In this document: in pieces, positions 1-8,147 of the stretch
Layout of the letters: the number at the start of each line of letters is the position of its first letter
How positions within the stretch are numbered: position 1 is the first letter of the stretch
Source of the DNA: Deltaproteobacteria bacterium
GTDB lineage: Bacteria > Myxococcota_A > Polyangia > Polyangiales > Polyangiaceae
Reading direction: 5' to 3'
NCBI GenBank assembly: GCA_016875405.1
Contig: VGRJ01000008.1
Location: forward strand, 20,052 to 84,051
Length of the DNA: 64,000 nucleotides
Notes under the pieces: generated by a model
Seen by the model: only the letters and a program-made list of their open reading frames with translations
What the model was told of the DNA's origin: nothing
Database searches by the model: none
Made by a program: the position numbers and the translations under genes

Positions 1-832
1 CGAGGGCCTCGAGCTGGGAGGCGAGCTCAGGTCCGGGCTTGCGCCACACGAGCTCAGTCTTGCGGGTCACCTCGAGCGCGACCTCGGCTGCGTTGACCTC
101 GCCGGCGCAGCAACGCACGCCGACGCTCGGATCATGCTCGGACGGAGCGAGCGGGCGCGCGTGAGCGCACCGTCCGACGAGCGCACCGTTCTTGCCGAAG
201 CCCCCACGGACCGCGTACCGCGTTCCATCGGTCCCGCGTCCCCAAGTGCTCGAGGTCCAGGTCCACGCGCTCCCGTGGAGGTCGCGAACCCCCCAGCCGC
301 TCTCGCAGCGCGTGTTGTGACCGTTCGGTGCAAGCGCGTCGGTCGCATCCATGCCACACAAGGCGCCATCGAAGTCGTCGCCGTACTCGTAGGTCGTGTT
401 GTTCGCGCCCTTGCACGCGCGCTCCCACTCGAGCTCGGTGCAGAGGCGCTTGCCTTGCTTCTCGCAGATCGAACGCGCCTCCGAGAGCGAGAGCCCCGTC
501 TCGGGAATGGCGCCCTGCTCTCCGGGGTAATTGAAGCGGTCGATGAAGAAGCCCCGCAGCTCGACCCGCTCCCCCGGGAGCTCCTGATCGGCGATCCGCG
601 GCAGCCTTCCTAGAGGCGTCCCGGCGACGAGCGTTCCCGCGGGGATCCACACCATCCCGGAGCGCTCGGGCTCCTTCGCGGGTGCGCTCGCCCAGGGCGG
701 CGGCGTGTCATCGACGGCCGTGGACTTGTCGGAAGAGCGGCACCCGAAGGAGGCCAGCGCGAGGACGAAGACGAGCCGACGAGCGGGCGCTCGAGGGCGT
801 GGCGCCAGGTCGAGCGTCGCGGTGTGTCGCAT
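1..832 (-). CDS. FGE-sulfatase-fold lipoprotein (3' end cut by window edge)
   Basis: The gene runs off the left edge; 277 residues are visible. The N-terminus has a hydrophobic stretch ending at Cys31 (ALASFGC), so a lipoprotein signal is likely, though Phe in the lipobox is not ideal. Residues from about 55 read as the formylglycine-generating-enzyme fold: MVWIPAG near the start, then CEKQGKRLCTELEWERACKG, a YEYGD segment, GVRDLHGSAWTW, VRGGF and VGVRCC. These are the usual landmarks of the SUMF1/FGE family. In this phylum many members of the fold are binding or accessory proteins rather than formylglycine makers, and no catalytic claim is made here. Its ATG (832-830) overlaps the stop of the upstream regulator by one base (TGATG), so translation is probably coupled and the two genes share a transcript. 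Confidence 0.8.
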   Translation of the reverse strand, partial: MRHTATLDLAPRPRAPARRLVFVLALASFGCRSSDKSTAVDDTPPPWASAPAKEPERSGMVWIPAGTLVAGTPLGRLPRIADQELPGERVELRGFFIDRFNYPGEQGAIPETGLSLSEARSICEKQGKRLCTELEWERACKGANNTTYEYGDDFDGALCGMDATDALAPNGHNTRCESGWGVRDLHGSAWTWTSSTWGRGTDGTRYAVRGGFGKNGALVGRCAHARPLAPSEHDPSVGVRCCAGEVNAAEVALEVTRKTELVWRKPGPELASQLEAL

Positions 833-2268
833 CAGTCGAAGCGCTCGCGCAGCTCGAGCTCCTTCATCTTGAGCTGGAGTCCCTTGCGAGAAATCTTGAG
901 CAACCGCGCGGCGTGCGTGACGTTGCCGCCGGTCTGGCGCAGCGCGCAGAGGATGAGCTCCCGCTCGACGCGGGACATCGCCGCGCGCACTTGCTCCTTC
1001 AGTCCCTCCCCGAACGTAGCCGCGTCAGACGGCTCGGCGGCGAGGACCGTACCGGAGGCAGGACGTGCCTCGATCGACGCGTCGGTCGCGGCGAGCTCGG
1101 AGGGCAGATCTCGCAAGGTGACGCGGGGGCCGTCGGCGAACAGGACGGCTCGCTCGATGAAATTCTCGAGCTCGCGGACGTTGCCGGGCCATCGGTAGCG
1201 CGACAAGGCGGTGAGCGCGACGTCATCGATCCCCTGAAGCCGCTTGCCGAGCCGCTCGTTGAATTTCTCGAGGAAGAACGCGGCAAGCATCGAGACATCC
1301 TCCGGCCGCTCGCGCAGGGGCGGCATGTCGATCGGCACCACGTTGAGACGGTAGTAGAGATCCTCGCGGAATCGACCCGCCGCCGTCTCTCGCCGCAAGT
1401 CGCGATTCGTCGCCGCGATGAGCCTCACGTCGACTCGAATCGTCTTCAGGCCGCCGACGCGCTCAAGCTCGCCCTCCTGCAAGACCCGCAGGAGCTTCAC
1501 CTGCATCTCGAGCGGGATCTCGCCGATTTCGTCTAGGAACAGCGTACCTCCTTGTGCGAGCTCGAAGCGGCCAGGCTTGCTCGCGACGGCCCCCGTGAAG
1601 GCCCCCTTCTCGTGGCCAAAGAGCTCGGACTCGATGAGCGCAGACGGAATGGCCGCGCAGTTCACCTTGATGAACGGCTTCGCCGCGCGCGCGGAGTGCT
1701 CGTGGAGGGCGCGCGCGACGAGCTCCTTGCCGGTACCGCTCTCGCCCGTGACGAGGACCGTGGTCGGGGTCGCCGCGACGCGATCGAGCATGGCGTAGAG
1801 CTCGCGGATCGCACGGCTCCTCCCGATGAGTCCGAAGCGCGTCCCCTCCGGCAGGTGACGCATGCCGGGATGGGACGCGTCGCGATGAGCGAGCACGCCG
1901 ACCCGCAGCGCCTTGCGCACGAGGTGCCGAACCTCGTCCTGATCGAACGGCTTCGAGAGGTAGTCGACCGCGCCCATCTTGAGCGCCTCGACCGCCGTGT
2001 CGACGGTGCCGTAGGCCGTGAGGATCATGACGGGGAGCTTCGGCTCCTCGGTCTGGACCCACCGGAGGAGCTCGAGACCGCCCATCCGGGGCATCCGCAG
2101 GTCGCTGATGACGAGGTCGACGTGGTGATCGCGGATGAACGAGGTCGCCTGCTCACCGTCCTCGGCCGTGTGGACCTCGTAGCCATCTCGCGAGAGCTGC
2201 GCGGCGAGGACGCGACGCAGGTTCGCCTCGTCGTCGACCACCAGGATCTGCTGCTTTCCGTCGAGCAT
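832..2268 (-). CDS. NtrC-type sigma-54-dependent response regulator
   Basis: A 478-residue protein with three domains. The receiver domain (about 1-120) has the acidic pair D12/D13, the phospho-acceptor D56 (LVISDLRMP) and the Lys of YLSKPFD. The AAA+ domain (about 150-390) has Walker A GESGTGKE, the GAFTGA loop that contacts sigma-54 and Walker [11 protein letters not shown]. The C-terminal Fis-type helix-turn-helix follows GGNVTHAARLLKISRKGL. The frame stays open upstream to 2451, but the ATG at 2268 is preferred because the receiver domain begins right after it and a TATAGT box lies 9 nt upstream. No partner histidine kinase is in the window. The stop overlaps the start of the FGE-fold lipoprotein gene, which may be part of its output. 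Confidence 0.93.
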   Translation of the reverse strand: MLDGKQQILVVDDEANLRRVLAAQLSRDGYEVHTAEDGEQATSFIRDHHVDLVISDLRMPRMGGLELLRWVQTEEPKLPVMILTAYGTVDTAVEALKMGAVDYLSKPFDQDEVRHLVRKALRVGVLAHRDASHPGMRHLPEGTRFGLIGRSRAIRELYAMLDRVAATPTTVLVTGESGTGKELVARALHEHSARAAKPFIKVNCAAIPSALIESELFGHEKGAFTGAVASKPGRFELAQGGTLFLDEIGEIPLEMQVKLLRVLQEGELERVGGLKTIRVDVRLIAATNRDLRRETAAGRFREDLYYRLNVVPIDMPPLRERPEDVSMLAAFFLEKFNERLGKRLQGIDDVALTALSRYRWPGNVRELENFIERAVLFADGPRVTLRDLPSELAATDASIEARPASGTVLAAEPSDAATFGEGLKEQVRAAMSRVERELILCALRQTGGNVTHAARLLKISRKGLQLKMKELELRERFD

Positions 2269-2338
2269 GCGTCCCCAACTATAGCACCCCACGGTTTTTG
2301 TTTCTTCTCTGGGACCGAGGTCCGCTAGTTTACGAGTC

Positions 2339-3193
2339 GTGCGATTTCCGTCGCTTACGCTCTCCGCGGTCCTCCTCGCCGCCGCGGCCGATGCCCAGGC
2401 AGCCGGGCCGAAGTACGCGCCGTGCACCACGGTGCCGAGCGCGTCGGACATCGAGGGGGCGAAAGGCCTTCACCTCGCAGCGAAGCAGTACCTCGGGAAG
2501 GGCGCGTACGACCAGGCGATCCAGACCTGGCTGCAAGCCTACAACTTCGACTGCACGAAGCCTGAGGTGTTCATCAACATCGGAAAGTCCTACGAGGGCC
2601 TCGGACGGGTCGAGGACGCGGTCGAGGCCTACCAAACCTACGCCGACCGCAAGGGAGCCCTTGCAGACGGGGTGACACTCCTCAAGCTGAAGACGTTGCG
2701 CGACGAGCTCGACGCCAAACGCCGCGAAACACTCGCAAAATCGTCCCCCGCCGCGCCGCTCAACCCAGCCTCGGCAGCGACGACCACGACGACCCGTGTC
2801 GTGGGGCCCGGCGACGCCTCCTCGGGTCCGGGCGTGCTGCCTTGGGTGCTCGTGGGGCTCGGCGGCGCGGTCGCAACCACGGGCGGCGTGCTGCTTGGCG
2901 TTGGCAGCGGGAATGTCTCCGACGCCGAGGTCATCTGCCCGAAGCGAAACTGCGATAGGGCTCCACAGGAGCTCACGGCTGCAGTCATCGCCGACGCAAA
3001 AGAGTCGGGAAACCAGGGCCTCACGCTCCAGCGCGCGGGCACGGGCCTCTTGATTGGCGGCCTCGGTGCGGCGGCTGGCGGAGTGGTCTGGTACCTCGTG
3101 GCGCGCCCGTCCAGCCCGTCGACGAGCGCCGTTCGCCTGCTGCCCGTCGTGGGCCCCGGGACCTACGGCGCCGCTGCGACGCTGTCCTTCTGA
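2339..3193 (+). CDS. Exported TPR protein with two late transmembrane helices
   Basis: A GTG start gives 284 residues. Residues 1-22 form a signal peptide ending ADAQAAG. A TPR-like region follows (about 40-100: LAAKQYLGKGAYDQAIQTW, then INIGKSYEGLGRVEDAVEAY). A Ser/Thr/Ala-rich linker leads to two hydrophobic helices (about 165-185 and 235-255) separated by a short Cys-bearing segment (CPKRNCD). This TPR-linker-two-helix arrangement recurs in myxobacterial proteins of unknown function; the gene at 50406-51355 has the same plan. It is divergent from the response regulator, with 70 nt between the starts. No enzymatic motif is visible. Its role is not known. Confidence 0.82.
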   Translation: MRFPSLTLSAVLLAAAADAQAAGPKYAPCTTVPSASDIEGAKGLHLAAKQYLGKGAYDQAIQTWLQAYNFDCTKPEVFINIGKSYEGLGRVEDAVEAYQTYADRKGALADGVTLLKLKTLRDELDAKRRETLAKSSPAAPLNPASAATTTTTRVVGPGDASSGPGVLPWVLVGLGGAVATTGGVLLGVGSGNVSDAEVICPKRNCDRAPQELTAAVIADAKESGNQGLTLQRAGTGLLIGGLGAAAGGVVWYLVARPSSPSTSAVRLLPVVGPGTYGAAATLSF

Positions 3194-3291
3194 CCGGTTC
3201 CGGGAGGACGGGCCGACCGGTTTCGGGAACACCTTCCGAAGGGGCCCGGATGAGGCCGCCGCGTCCGCACGCGGCCCCGCCAGGCGCACAG

Positions 3292-4683
3292 TCAGCGGCG
3301 ATAGGTCGCGAGCTCGTCGTACAGGTAAATCGCGCTGTCGATCGCCTTCTTGAAGTCGACGAGCAAGAGCGACTCGTTCTCGGAGTGCGCGTTGCAAAGC
3401 GGGTCTTCAAGGCCGATGAGCAGCGCAGGAGCGCCGCCGAGCACGCGCGCGAACGGCTCGACGAAGGGGATCGACCCTCCGCAGCCGATGTACACCGGCT
3501 CGCGCCCGAAACCCTTCGCGAGCGCCCGCTCCGCCGCCTCGAACGCCGGACCATGCGGGTCCGTGATCCACCAATTCCCCGCGCCCTCGATCTTGGTCGC
3601 GACCTGAACCCCCCAGGGGGCATGCGCCTTCAGGTGCGCGCACAGCGCATCGGCGACGGCGCGACCATCCATGTCGGGGACCGTGCGAACGCCGATCCTG
3701 GCGCGCGCCGAGTCGACGATTTGATTCGAGGCGCCCTTCAACGGAGCGGCCTCGAGCGCGCTCACCGCGATGCTCGGGCGGTGCCACATGAGCTCGTACG
3801 CGCTCCCGCCATCTCCCTTGCAAAGCTCGACGCCTTCGAGCACCCCTGCCTCCTCGCGGAAGACGGCCTCCTCGTAGGGGAGCGCCGCGAGCCGCTTCTT
3901 TTGTGCGTCGTCGAGCGGCCGCAGCCCCGCATCGACGCCGTCGATCGTGACCCTGCCGTGCGCGTCGGTCAGCGTCGCCAGCACCTTGCACATCGCCATC
4001 ACCGCGTCGGGGACAGGCCCACCCCACATGCCCGAGTGCAGCGGGTGGTCGATCGCCTTGACCTCGACCTCGACGACGACGATCCCGCGAAGTGCGTACG
4101 TGATCGAGGGGAGCCCGGCGGAGAGGTTCGCGGTGTCGGTCAGCACGATGACGTCTGCCGAGATCCGCTCGCGATAGCGGTCGAGGAACTCGCCGAGGTG
4201 CTCGGAGCCGATCTCCTCCTCGCCATCGATCACGACCTTCACGTTCACCGGCAGGCCACCGCTCGCGAGGTACGCCTCGATCGCCGCGAAATGGATCGCA
4301 GCGCCCGCCTTGTCATCGACCACCCCACGACCGTAGAGGCGGCCGTCGCGCTCCTCCGGCTCGAACGGCGGCGACTTCCAGAAGGCTGGACGCCCTGGGG
4401 GCTGGACGTCGTGGTGAGCGTAGAGGAGGAGCGTGGGAGCGCCCTCGGCCTTCAGCCACTCGCCGTAGACGTACGGATGAACGCCGGGGAGCTCGAGGAT
4501 CTCGACGCCTTCGAGCCCGATCCGCCGCATCCACTCCGCGACGTGCTCCGCGCTCTTCTTGAGCGCCGGATCGGGAGCAGGATTCGCCGAGACCCCCGGG
4601 ATTCGAGCGAACTCTTTGAGCGCCTCGATCGTGTGCGGGAGCTGTCGCGTGGCGTGGTCCAGGGCCTTCTTCGCGGTCGTCAT
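3292..4683 (-). CDS. M20 family dipeptidase
   Basis: A 463-residue metallopeptidase of the M20/M25/M40 family, which removes amino acids from short peptides using two zinc ions. The metal-site motifs are present: AHHDVQP (His/Asp ligand region), GRGVVDDKAG (bridging Asp), DGEEEIGS (catalytic Glu plus ligand Glu) and a late IGCGGSIPF segment. The middle, about residues 200-350, is the usual dimerisation insert. The ATG at 4683 is chosen because GGAGG lies 7 nt upstream; the frame extends 15 residues further without a ribosome site. It lies downstream of rpiA on the same strand with a 71-nt gap. Confidence 0.93.
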   Translation of the reverse strand: MTTAKKALDHATRQLPHTIEALKEFARIPGVSANPAPDPALKKSAEHVAEWMRRIGLEGVEILELPGVHPYVYGEWLKAEGAPTLLLYAHHDVQPPGRPAFWKSPPFEPEERDGRLYGRGVVDDKAGAAIHFAAIEAYLASGGLPVNVKVVIDGEEEIGSEHLGEFLDRYRERISADVIVLTDTANLSAGLPSITYALRGIVVVEVEVKAIDHPLHSGMWGGPVPDAVMAMCKVLATLTDAHGRVTIDGVDAGLRPLDDAQKKRLAALPYEEAVFREEAGVLEGVELCKGDGGSAYELMWHRPSIAVSALEAAPLKGASNQIVDSARARIGVRTVPDMDGRAVADALCAHLKAHAPWGVQVATKIEGAGNWWITDPHGPAFEAAERALAKGFGREPVYIGCGGSIPFVEPFARVLGGAPALLIGLEDPLCNAHSENESLLLVDFKKAIDSAIYLYDELATYRR

Positions 4684-4754
4684 CGGTCGCCTCCGTGCTG
4701 CGGCTTCGCGTCGTACCGCGACAGGCACGGCTTGTCACCAGCGCGCCGTCGCGC

Positions 4755-5441
4755 TCACCGTCGCTCGAGCCGCTCGACCGCCTCGGCGCCGACGAGCACG
4801 ACGTCCGCCATCCCGAGGAAGAGCCCGGTGTCGATCGCGCCGGGGAGCTCGCGAATCGCCGCGTGGAGCTCGCGCGGCGATACGATCGGCGCGACGCGGG
4901 CGTCGAGGATGGGGTTGCCGTTGTCGGTGCGGTAGACGGAACCGTCGGCGGCGCGACGGAGCGTCGGCTCGGCCCCGAGTCGTCGAAGCCCGCGCTCGAC
5001 AGCGCCCACCGCAAAGGGCACCACCTCCACCGGGATCGGCGCCCGCGTCCCCAAGCGCTCGACGCACTTTTCGGGCGTCACGAGGACGATGAAGCGTGCG
5101 GCCGCGGAAGCGACGACACGCTCGCGAAGGAGCGCGCCCCCGAGCCCCTTCGTCAGCTCGAGTCCTTCGGTGAACTCGTCCGCTCCATCGAAGGCAAGAT
5201 CGAGTTCGGGCAGCTCGTCGATCGTGGCGAGCGTGATGCCGAGGCTCCGCGCGAGAGCATCCGAGCGCTGTGAGGTCGCGACGCCACTCACTTTCAATCC
5301 GGCCGCGACGCGTGCGCCGAGCGCGCGGATGAGCGCCTCGGCGGCGCGCCCGGTCCCGAGGCCAAGCCTCATCCCGTCCTGCACCATCTCGAGCGCGGCT
5401 TCGGCCACGCGGCTCATCGCTTCCGTCGAGGGCTGAGTCAT
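4755..5441 (-). CDS. rpiA: Ribose-5-phosphate isomerase A
   Basis: A 228-residue cytosolic enzyme that interconverts ribose 5-phosphate and ribulose 5-phosphate in the pentose phosphate pathway. The phosphate loop GLGTGRAAEALIRALG, the catalytic segment FDGADEF and the conserved LTKGLGGALLRE (lysine and glycine turn) are all present, and the length matches the family. The ATG at 5441 has only a weak ribosome site. A 13-bp motif, ACTTTGGTATGTC in the gene's direction, ends 10 nt upstream and is repeated exactly before the diguanylate cyclase gene at 7455-7467. Confidence 0.93.
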   Translation of the reverse strand: MTQPSTEAMSRVAEAALEMVQDGMRLGLGTGRAAEALIRALGARVAAGLKVSGVATSQRSDALARSLGITLATIDELPELDLAFDGADEFTEGLELTKGLGGALLRERVVASAAARFIVLVTPEKCVERLGTRAPIPVEVVPFAVGAVERGLRRLGAEPTLRRAADGSVYRTDNGNPILDARVAPIVSPRELHAAIRELPGAIDTGLFLGMADVVLVGAEAVERLERR

Positions 5442-5450
5442 GTCTCGCGC

Positions 5451-5463
5451 GACATACCAAAGT
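5451..5463 (-). promoter_or_regulatory. 13-bp motif shared with the diguanylate cyclase leader
   Basis: The plus-strand sequence GACATACCAAAGT occurs here, 10 nt upstream of rpiA, and again at 7455-7467. Read toward the genes it is ACTTTGGTATGTC. Its position fits a promoter -10 region (TATGTC) or an operator. No convincing -35 box was found in either copy. Confidence 0.35.
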
Positions 5464-5505
5464 CACGAGAGAGAGACCACGTCCGTCGCGCGGCGCGAGC
5501 CGCGC

Positions 5506-6462
5506 TCATTCGAAGGCTTCGTCGACCGCAGCCCGCAAGTCCGCCATCCGCCGGGCCTTCGCTCGGGCCGCATCGGCATCCCGTCCCGCAGCGCCGTCCA
5601 CGACCTCGCGCGCGACCGCATCGAGCTCGTCACCGGTCGGGGTCGTCACCGCCGAGCGCCCACCTCGGAACAGCCTCGAGAGCCACCCGCCGGGCTCGGC
5701 GAGCGCGTAGCGATCGGCCTCGATCGCGCGGCGGTCCTCTCGGACCAGCTCGACGACTCCGCGGTTGGCGCCGAGCCAGGCCCGCGCCTCCTCGAATCGG
5801 CTTCGCACCTCGGCATCGAGCTCGCTCGCCGCCGCGCGGGCCGACAGACCGAACAAGGCGCATGACAGCGCGAGCAGGACCGCTTGTTCCTCGAGCGGCA
5901 GCGCCGTCGCCGACTGCACCGTCACGCCGCTGCAGCCTTTATGGGTGATGTGCGAGCCGTTGGCGAGGAGCACGCCGAAGCCAAGCAGCGCGCCCGCGAC
6001 GTCGGCGTAGGCCTCTCGCTCGCGCGGCTCGAGCTCCTCGTCGAGCTCGGCCTCGGCAAGGAAGATCGCGCTCGTCGCGCGCACGAGCGCGGTCATCAGC
6101 GCGGTCGGGTGCCGCGCTTCCCCGGTCGACACGGCGACCACGAAGCGGTCGCCCACGCGCGCGACACGATGCTTCAATGGCGCTCGAAGCAGCGGGGCGC
6201 TGCAGCCCCCGCTCTTGCAACCGCCGGCCACCTCTCCCTCGGGCGTCACGAGCTGAAGCTCGACGGGGACGTCGGCGAGGCCCGCATGCTCGAGAACGCG
6301 ACGAAGCTGCCGGAGCAAGGCGTCGGCGGAGCCATCGAAGGCATCGGGGAAGAATTCGCCGTTCGGCAAGACGAGCCCGCTCACGGGCTCGGCTCCAGAA
6401 TCGCAGAGCCTAGCCGCGGACCGAAGCACCCAGCGCAGCCGATCTTCGTGAATGAGTGCCAT
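5506..6462 (-). CDS. Unrecognised cytosolic protein with CKSGGC motif
   Basis: 318 residues, not matched to a family I recognise. The ATG at 6462 is supported by GGAGGT about 8 nt upstream; the frame stays open 36 residues further but that part is low complexity. About residues 1-110 contain GLVLPNGEFFPDAF and then GGCKSGGCSAP, a C-x4-C pair in a glycine-rich turn. The middle contains HITHKGCSGVTVQSA and an Ala/Leu-rich helical segment (LALSCALFGLSARAA). The C-terminus is charged and helical. There is no signal peptide. It follows the diguanylate cyclase gene by 31 nt, so co-transcription is likely. The clustered cysteines could bind metal or form a redox pair, but nothing in the sequence settles this. 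Confidence 0.8.
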   Translation of the reverse strand: MALIHEDRLRWVLRSAARLCDSGAEPVSGLVLPNGEFFPDAFDGSADALLRQLRRVLEHAGLADVPVELQLVTPEGEVAGGCKSGGCSAPLLRAPLKHRVARVGDRFVVAVSTGEARHPTALMTALVRATSAIFLAEAELDEELEPREREAYADVAGALLGFGVLLANGSHITHKGCSGVTVQSATALPLEEQAVLLALSCALFGLSARAAASELDAEVRSRFEEARAWLGANRGVVELVREDRRAIEADRYALAEPGGWLSRLFRGGRSAVTTPTGDELDAVAREVVDGAAGRDADAARAKARRMADLRAAVDEAFE

Positions 6463-6493
6463 CGCGTGACCTCCGCCGGTCGCTGCTTCGCGC

Positions 6494-7411
6494 TCAGGTG
6501 CGCTGTTTGAGGAGGACTCGGTTCCGGCCCGCGCTCTTCGCGGCGTAGAGCGCCGAGTCCGCCCACTCAATCAACGCCGCGACGTCTCCGTCGCCATCGT
6601 ATTCGGCAACGCCCAGGCTCGCGGTCGCGCGCAGCTCCACGCTGGCCGAGCAGTAGACGTGCTCCTCGATCGTCGCGCGGATTCGCTCGGCGAGCCCTCC
6701 CGCGTTCTCGAGAGATGTGCCGCGAAGAACAATGCAGAACTCCTCGCCGCCGTAGCGCGCGAACACGTCCTCACCGCGGAGGAGCGCGCTCACGCGAGCG
6801 GAGGTTTGGATGAGGACCTGGTCGCCGGCGACGTGACCGTACGTGTCGTTGACGCGCTTGAAGTGATCGAGATCAAACATGATCAGCGTCAACTTCGACT
6901 GGTGCCGCTTGGCGTACGAGACCTCCTGCGAGAGGTGATCGAGCAAGAACTTCTTGTTGTAGACCTTCGTCAGCGGGTCGCGAAGCGCGGCGTCGTACAT
7001 CTTCTGGACGAAGCTCTCGTCGAGCCGATCGTGAAAGGTAAACTTCAGGATCGTGGTCTCGCCGAGGCGGATCTTGTCGCCGTCCTTCAGCACACCGCGA
7101 GCGACGCGCTCGCCGTTGACGAGGGTGCCGTTGCTGCTCCCGAGGTCCTCGATAACGATGTTCGAACCCGCCAGCGTGACCTTCGCGTGAAGGCGAGAGA
7201 TGCTGTCGTCGTCGATGCGGACGTCGGCGCGATGCGAGCGGCCGAGCGTCGTCTCGCCGTTGTCCACCTTGTACATCTTGCCGACCTCGTTGCCCGCTAG
7301 CACGATGAGGTACGCGCGATCACGCTCGGAGCGCCGCTTCAGCTCCGCTTGGAGCTTCTCGGCGTTCGCAACCCGTGTCGTCTCGAGGTCTTCCTTCGTG
7401 CGTTCGTTCAT
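6494..7411 (-). CDS. FHA-GGDEF diguanylate cyclase
   Basis: A 305-residue cytosolic protein. Residues 35-125 are a forkhead-associated (phosphothreonine-binding) domain: TTLGRSHRADVRI, ISRLHAKV and SSNGTLVNG. Residues 138-300 are a GGDEF domain with GGEEF at 221-225 and an RGED motif (R212-D215) five residues before it, the canonical RxxD inhibitory site. It should therefore make c-di-GMP with product feedback, with output gated by a phosphorylated partner. The ATG at 7411 gives a compact protein; an ATG at 7459 in the same frame is possible and would fall inside the shared 13-bp motif. The PilZ protein at 40918-41277 is a candidate c-di-GMP receiver in the same window. Confidence 0.92.
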   Translation of the reverse strand: MNERTKEDLETTRVANAEKLQAELKRRSERDRAYLIVLAGNEVGKMYKVDNGETTLGRSHRADVRIDDDSISRLHAKVTLAGSNIVIEDLGSSNGTLVNGERVARGVLKDGDKIRLGETTILKFTFHDRLDESFVQKMYDAALRDPLTKVYNKKFLLDHLSQEVSYAKRHQSKLTLIMFDLDHFKRVNDTYGHVAGDQVLIQTSARVSALLRGEDVFARYGGEEFCIVLRGTSLENAGGLAERIRATIEEHVYCSASVELRATASLGVAEYDGDGDVAALIEWADSALYAAKSAGRNRVLLKQRT

Positions 7412-7454
7412 CGTCGAGCCGCGGCGAAGCTCGAGCCTAACCGCGATGGTCGCA

Positions 7455-7467
7455 GACATACCAAAGT
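7455..7467 (-). promoter_or_regulatory. Second copy of the 13-bp GACATACCAAAGT motif
   Basis: This is an exact copy of the motif at 5451-5463 and lies 44 nt upstream of the ATG at 7411. The shared position before two leftward genes 2 kb apart suggests a common promoter or operator element. This is inference only. Confidence 0.35.
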
Positions 7468-7579
7468 TTCGAGGCGCACCGTAAGAGGACACTCCAGCGC
7501 GCGGGACGGAGCCCTTCGGCGAAGCCTCGCGGACGTCTCGTGGTTGATCTCGCCCGCCGACCATGGCACCCGCTTGGGC

Positions 7580-8110
7580 ATGCAGAGCCCCTCGAGCGAG
7601 ACGAGTACGCGGTCCCGCGGGGCTCGTACGGTGGCCACCGTCACGTCCCTCGACGGGCTCGTCGGAGGGCACCCCGAAGCGCTTCGCGACATCTACTTGT
7701 CGGGAGCCCCCTGCGACCCCGTCGGGCTCGGCTGCACGCGCGGGCGGCTGCTCGCGTTCGAGCCGCTGGCTCGGGTGCATCTCTTGGTGCGTCCGCTGGT
7801 CGCGGGCGTCGCGCGCAGCCTCAGCCCCTGGGAGGGAAAGGACTTCGAGAGCGGAGGCACCGCCGGAGCGAACCTCATCCTCGGTCGGCGAACTCTTCGG
7901 TTTCGCTGCGAGGCGGGGAGCTCGCGCCTCGATGGGCTCCCGACGCTGCTGCTCTCTCACGACGGGCTCGACAACGCCTGGCCGGGCGACCGGCTCGCGG
8001 ACGAGCTACGCGAGGTCGGGCCTGGCGTCCTCCTCGGGCCGCTTCTCTGGCGAGAGTCGCGCAGCCACGACGTGACGCCGATCCTCTGGTGGGGGCTCTC
8101 GAAGACCTGA
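7580..8110 (+). CDS. Unrecognised small protein
   Basis: 176 residues from the ATG at 7580; a GTG at 7631 (VATVTSLDGLVGG) is an equally possible start, and neither has a strong ribosome site. The frame reads as protein rather than as a shadow: mixed hydrophobic and charged composition, GAPCDPVGLGCTRGRLLAFEP, an SGGTAGANLILG turn and a C-terminus rich in Trp and Leu (PILWWGLSKT). There is no signal peptide or clear membrane segment. It faces the thioesterase gene convergently, 37 nt apart. No family was recognised. Confidence 0.6.
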   Translation: MQSPSSETSTRSRGARTVATVTSLDGLVGGHPEALRDIYLSGAPCDPVGLGCTRGRLLAFEPLARVHLLVRPLVAGVARSLSPWEGKDFESGGTAGANLILGRRTLRFRCEAGSSRLDGLPTLLLSHDGLDNAWPGDRLADELREVGPGVLLGPLLWRESRSHDVTPILWWGLSKT

Positions 8111-8147
8111 CGAGCGAGCCGCCCACGCCCGCTCGGACGACGCCCTC

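Noticed and set aside
3192..3230. Near-identical GACCGGTT(C/T)CGGGA direct repeats after the TPR gene
   Set aside because: Only two copies with no structure or target-site pattern; probably chance or a decayed duplication.
3250..4935. A 561-residue open frame opposite the M20 dipeptidase
   Set aside because: Arg/Asp-rich with no domain, antisense to a clear gene; GC-rich DNA keeps such frames open.
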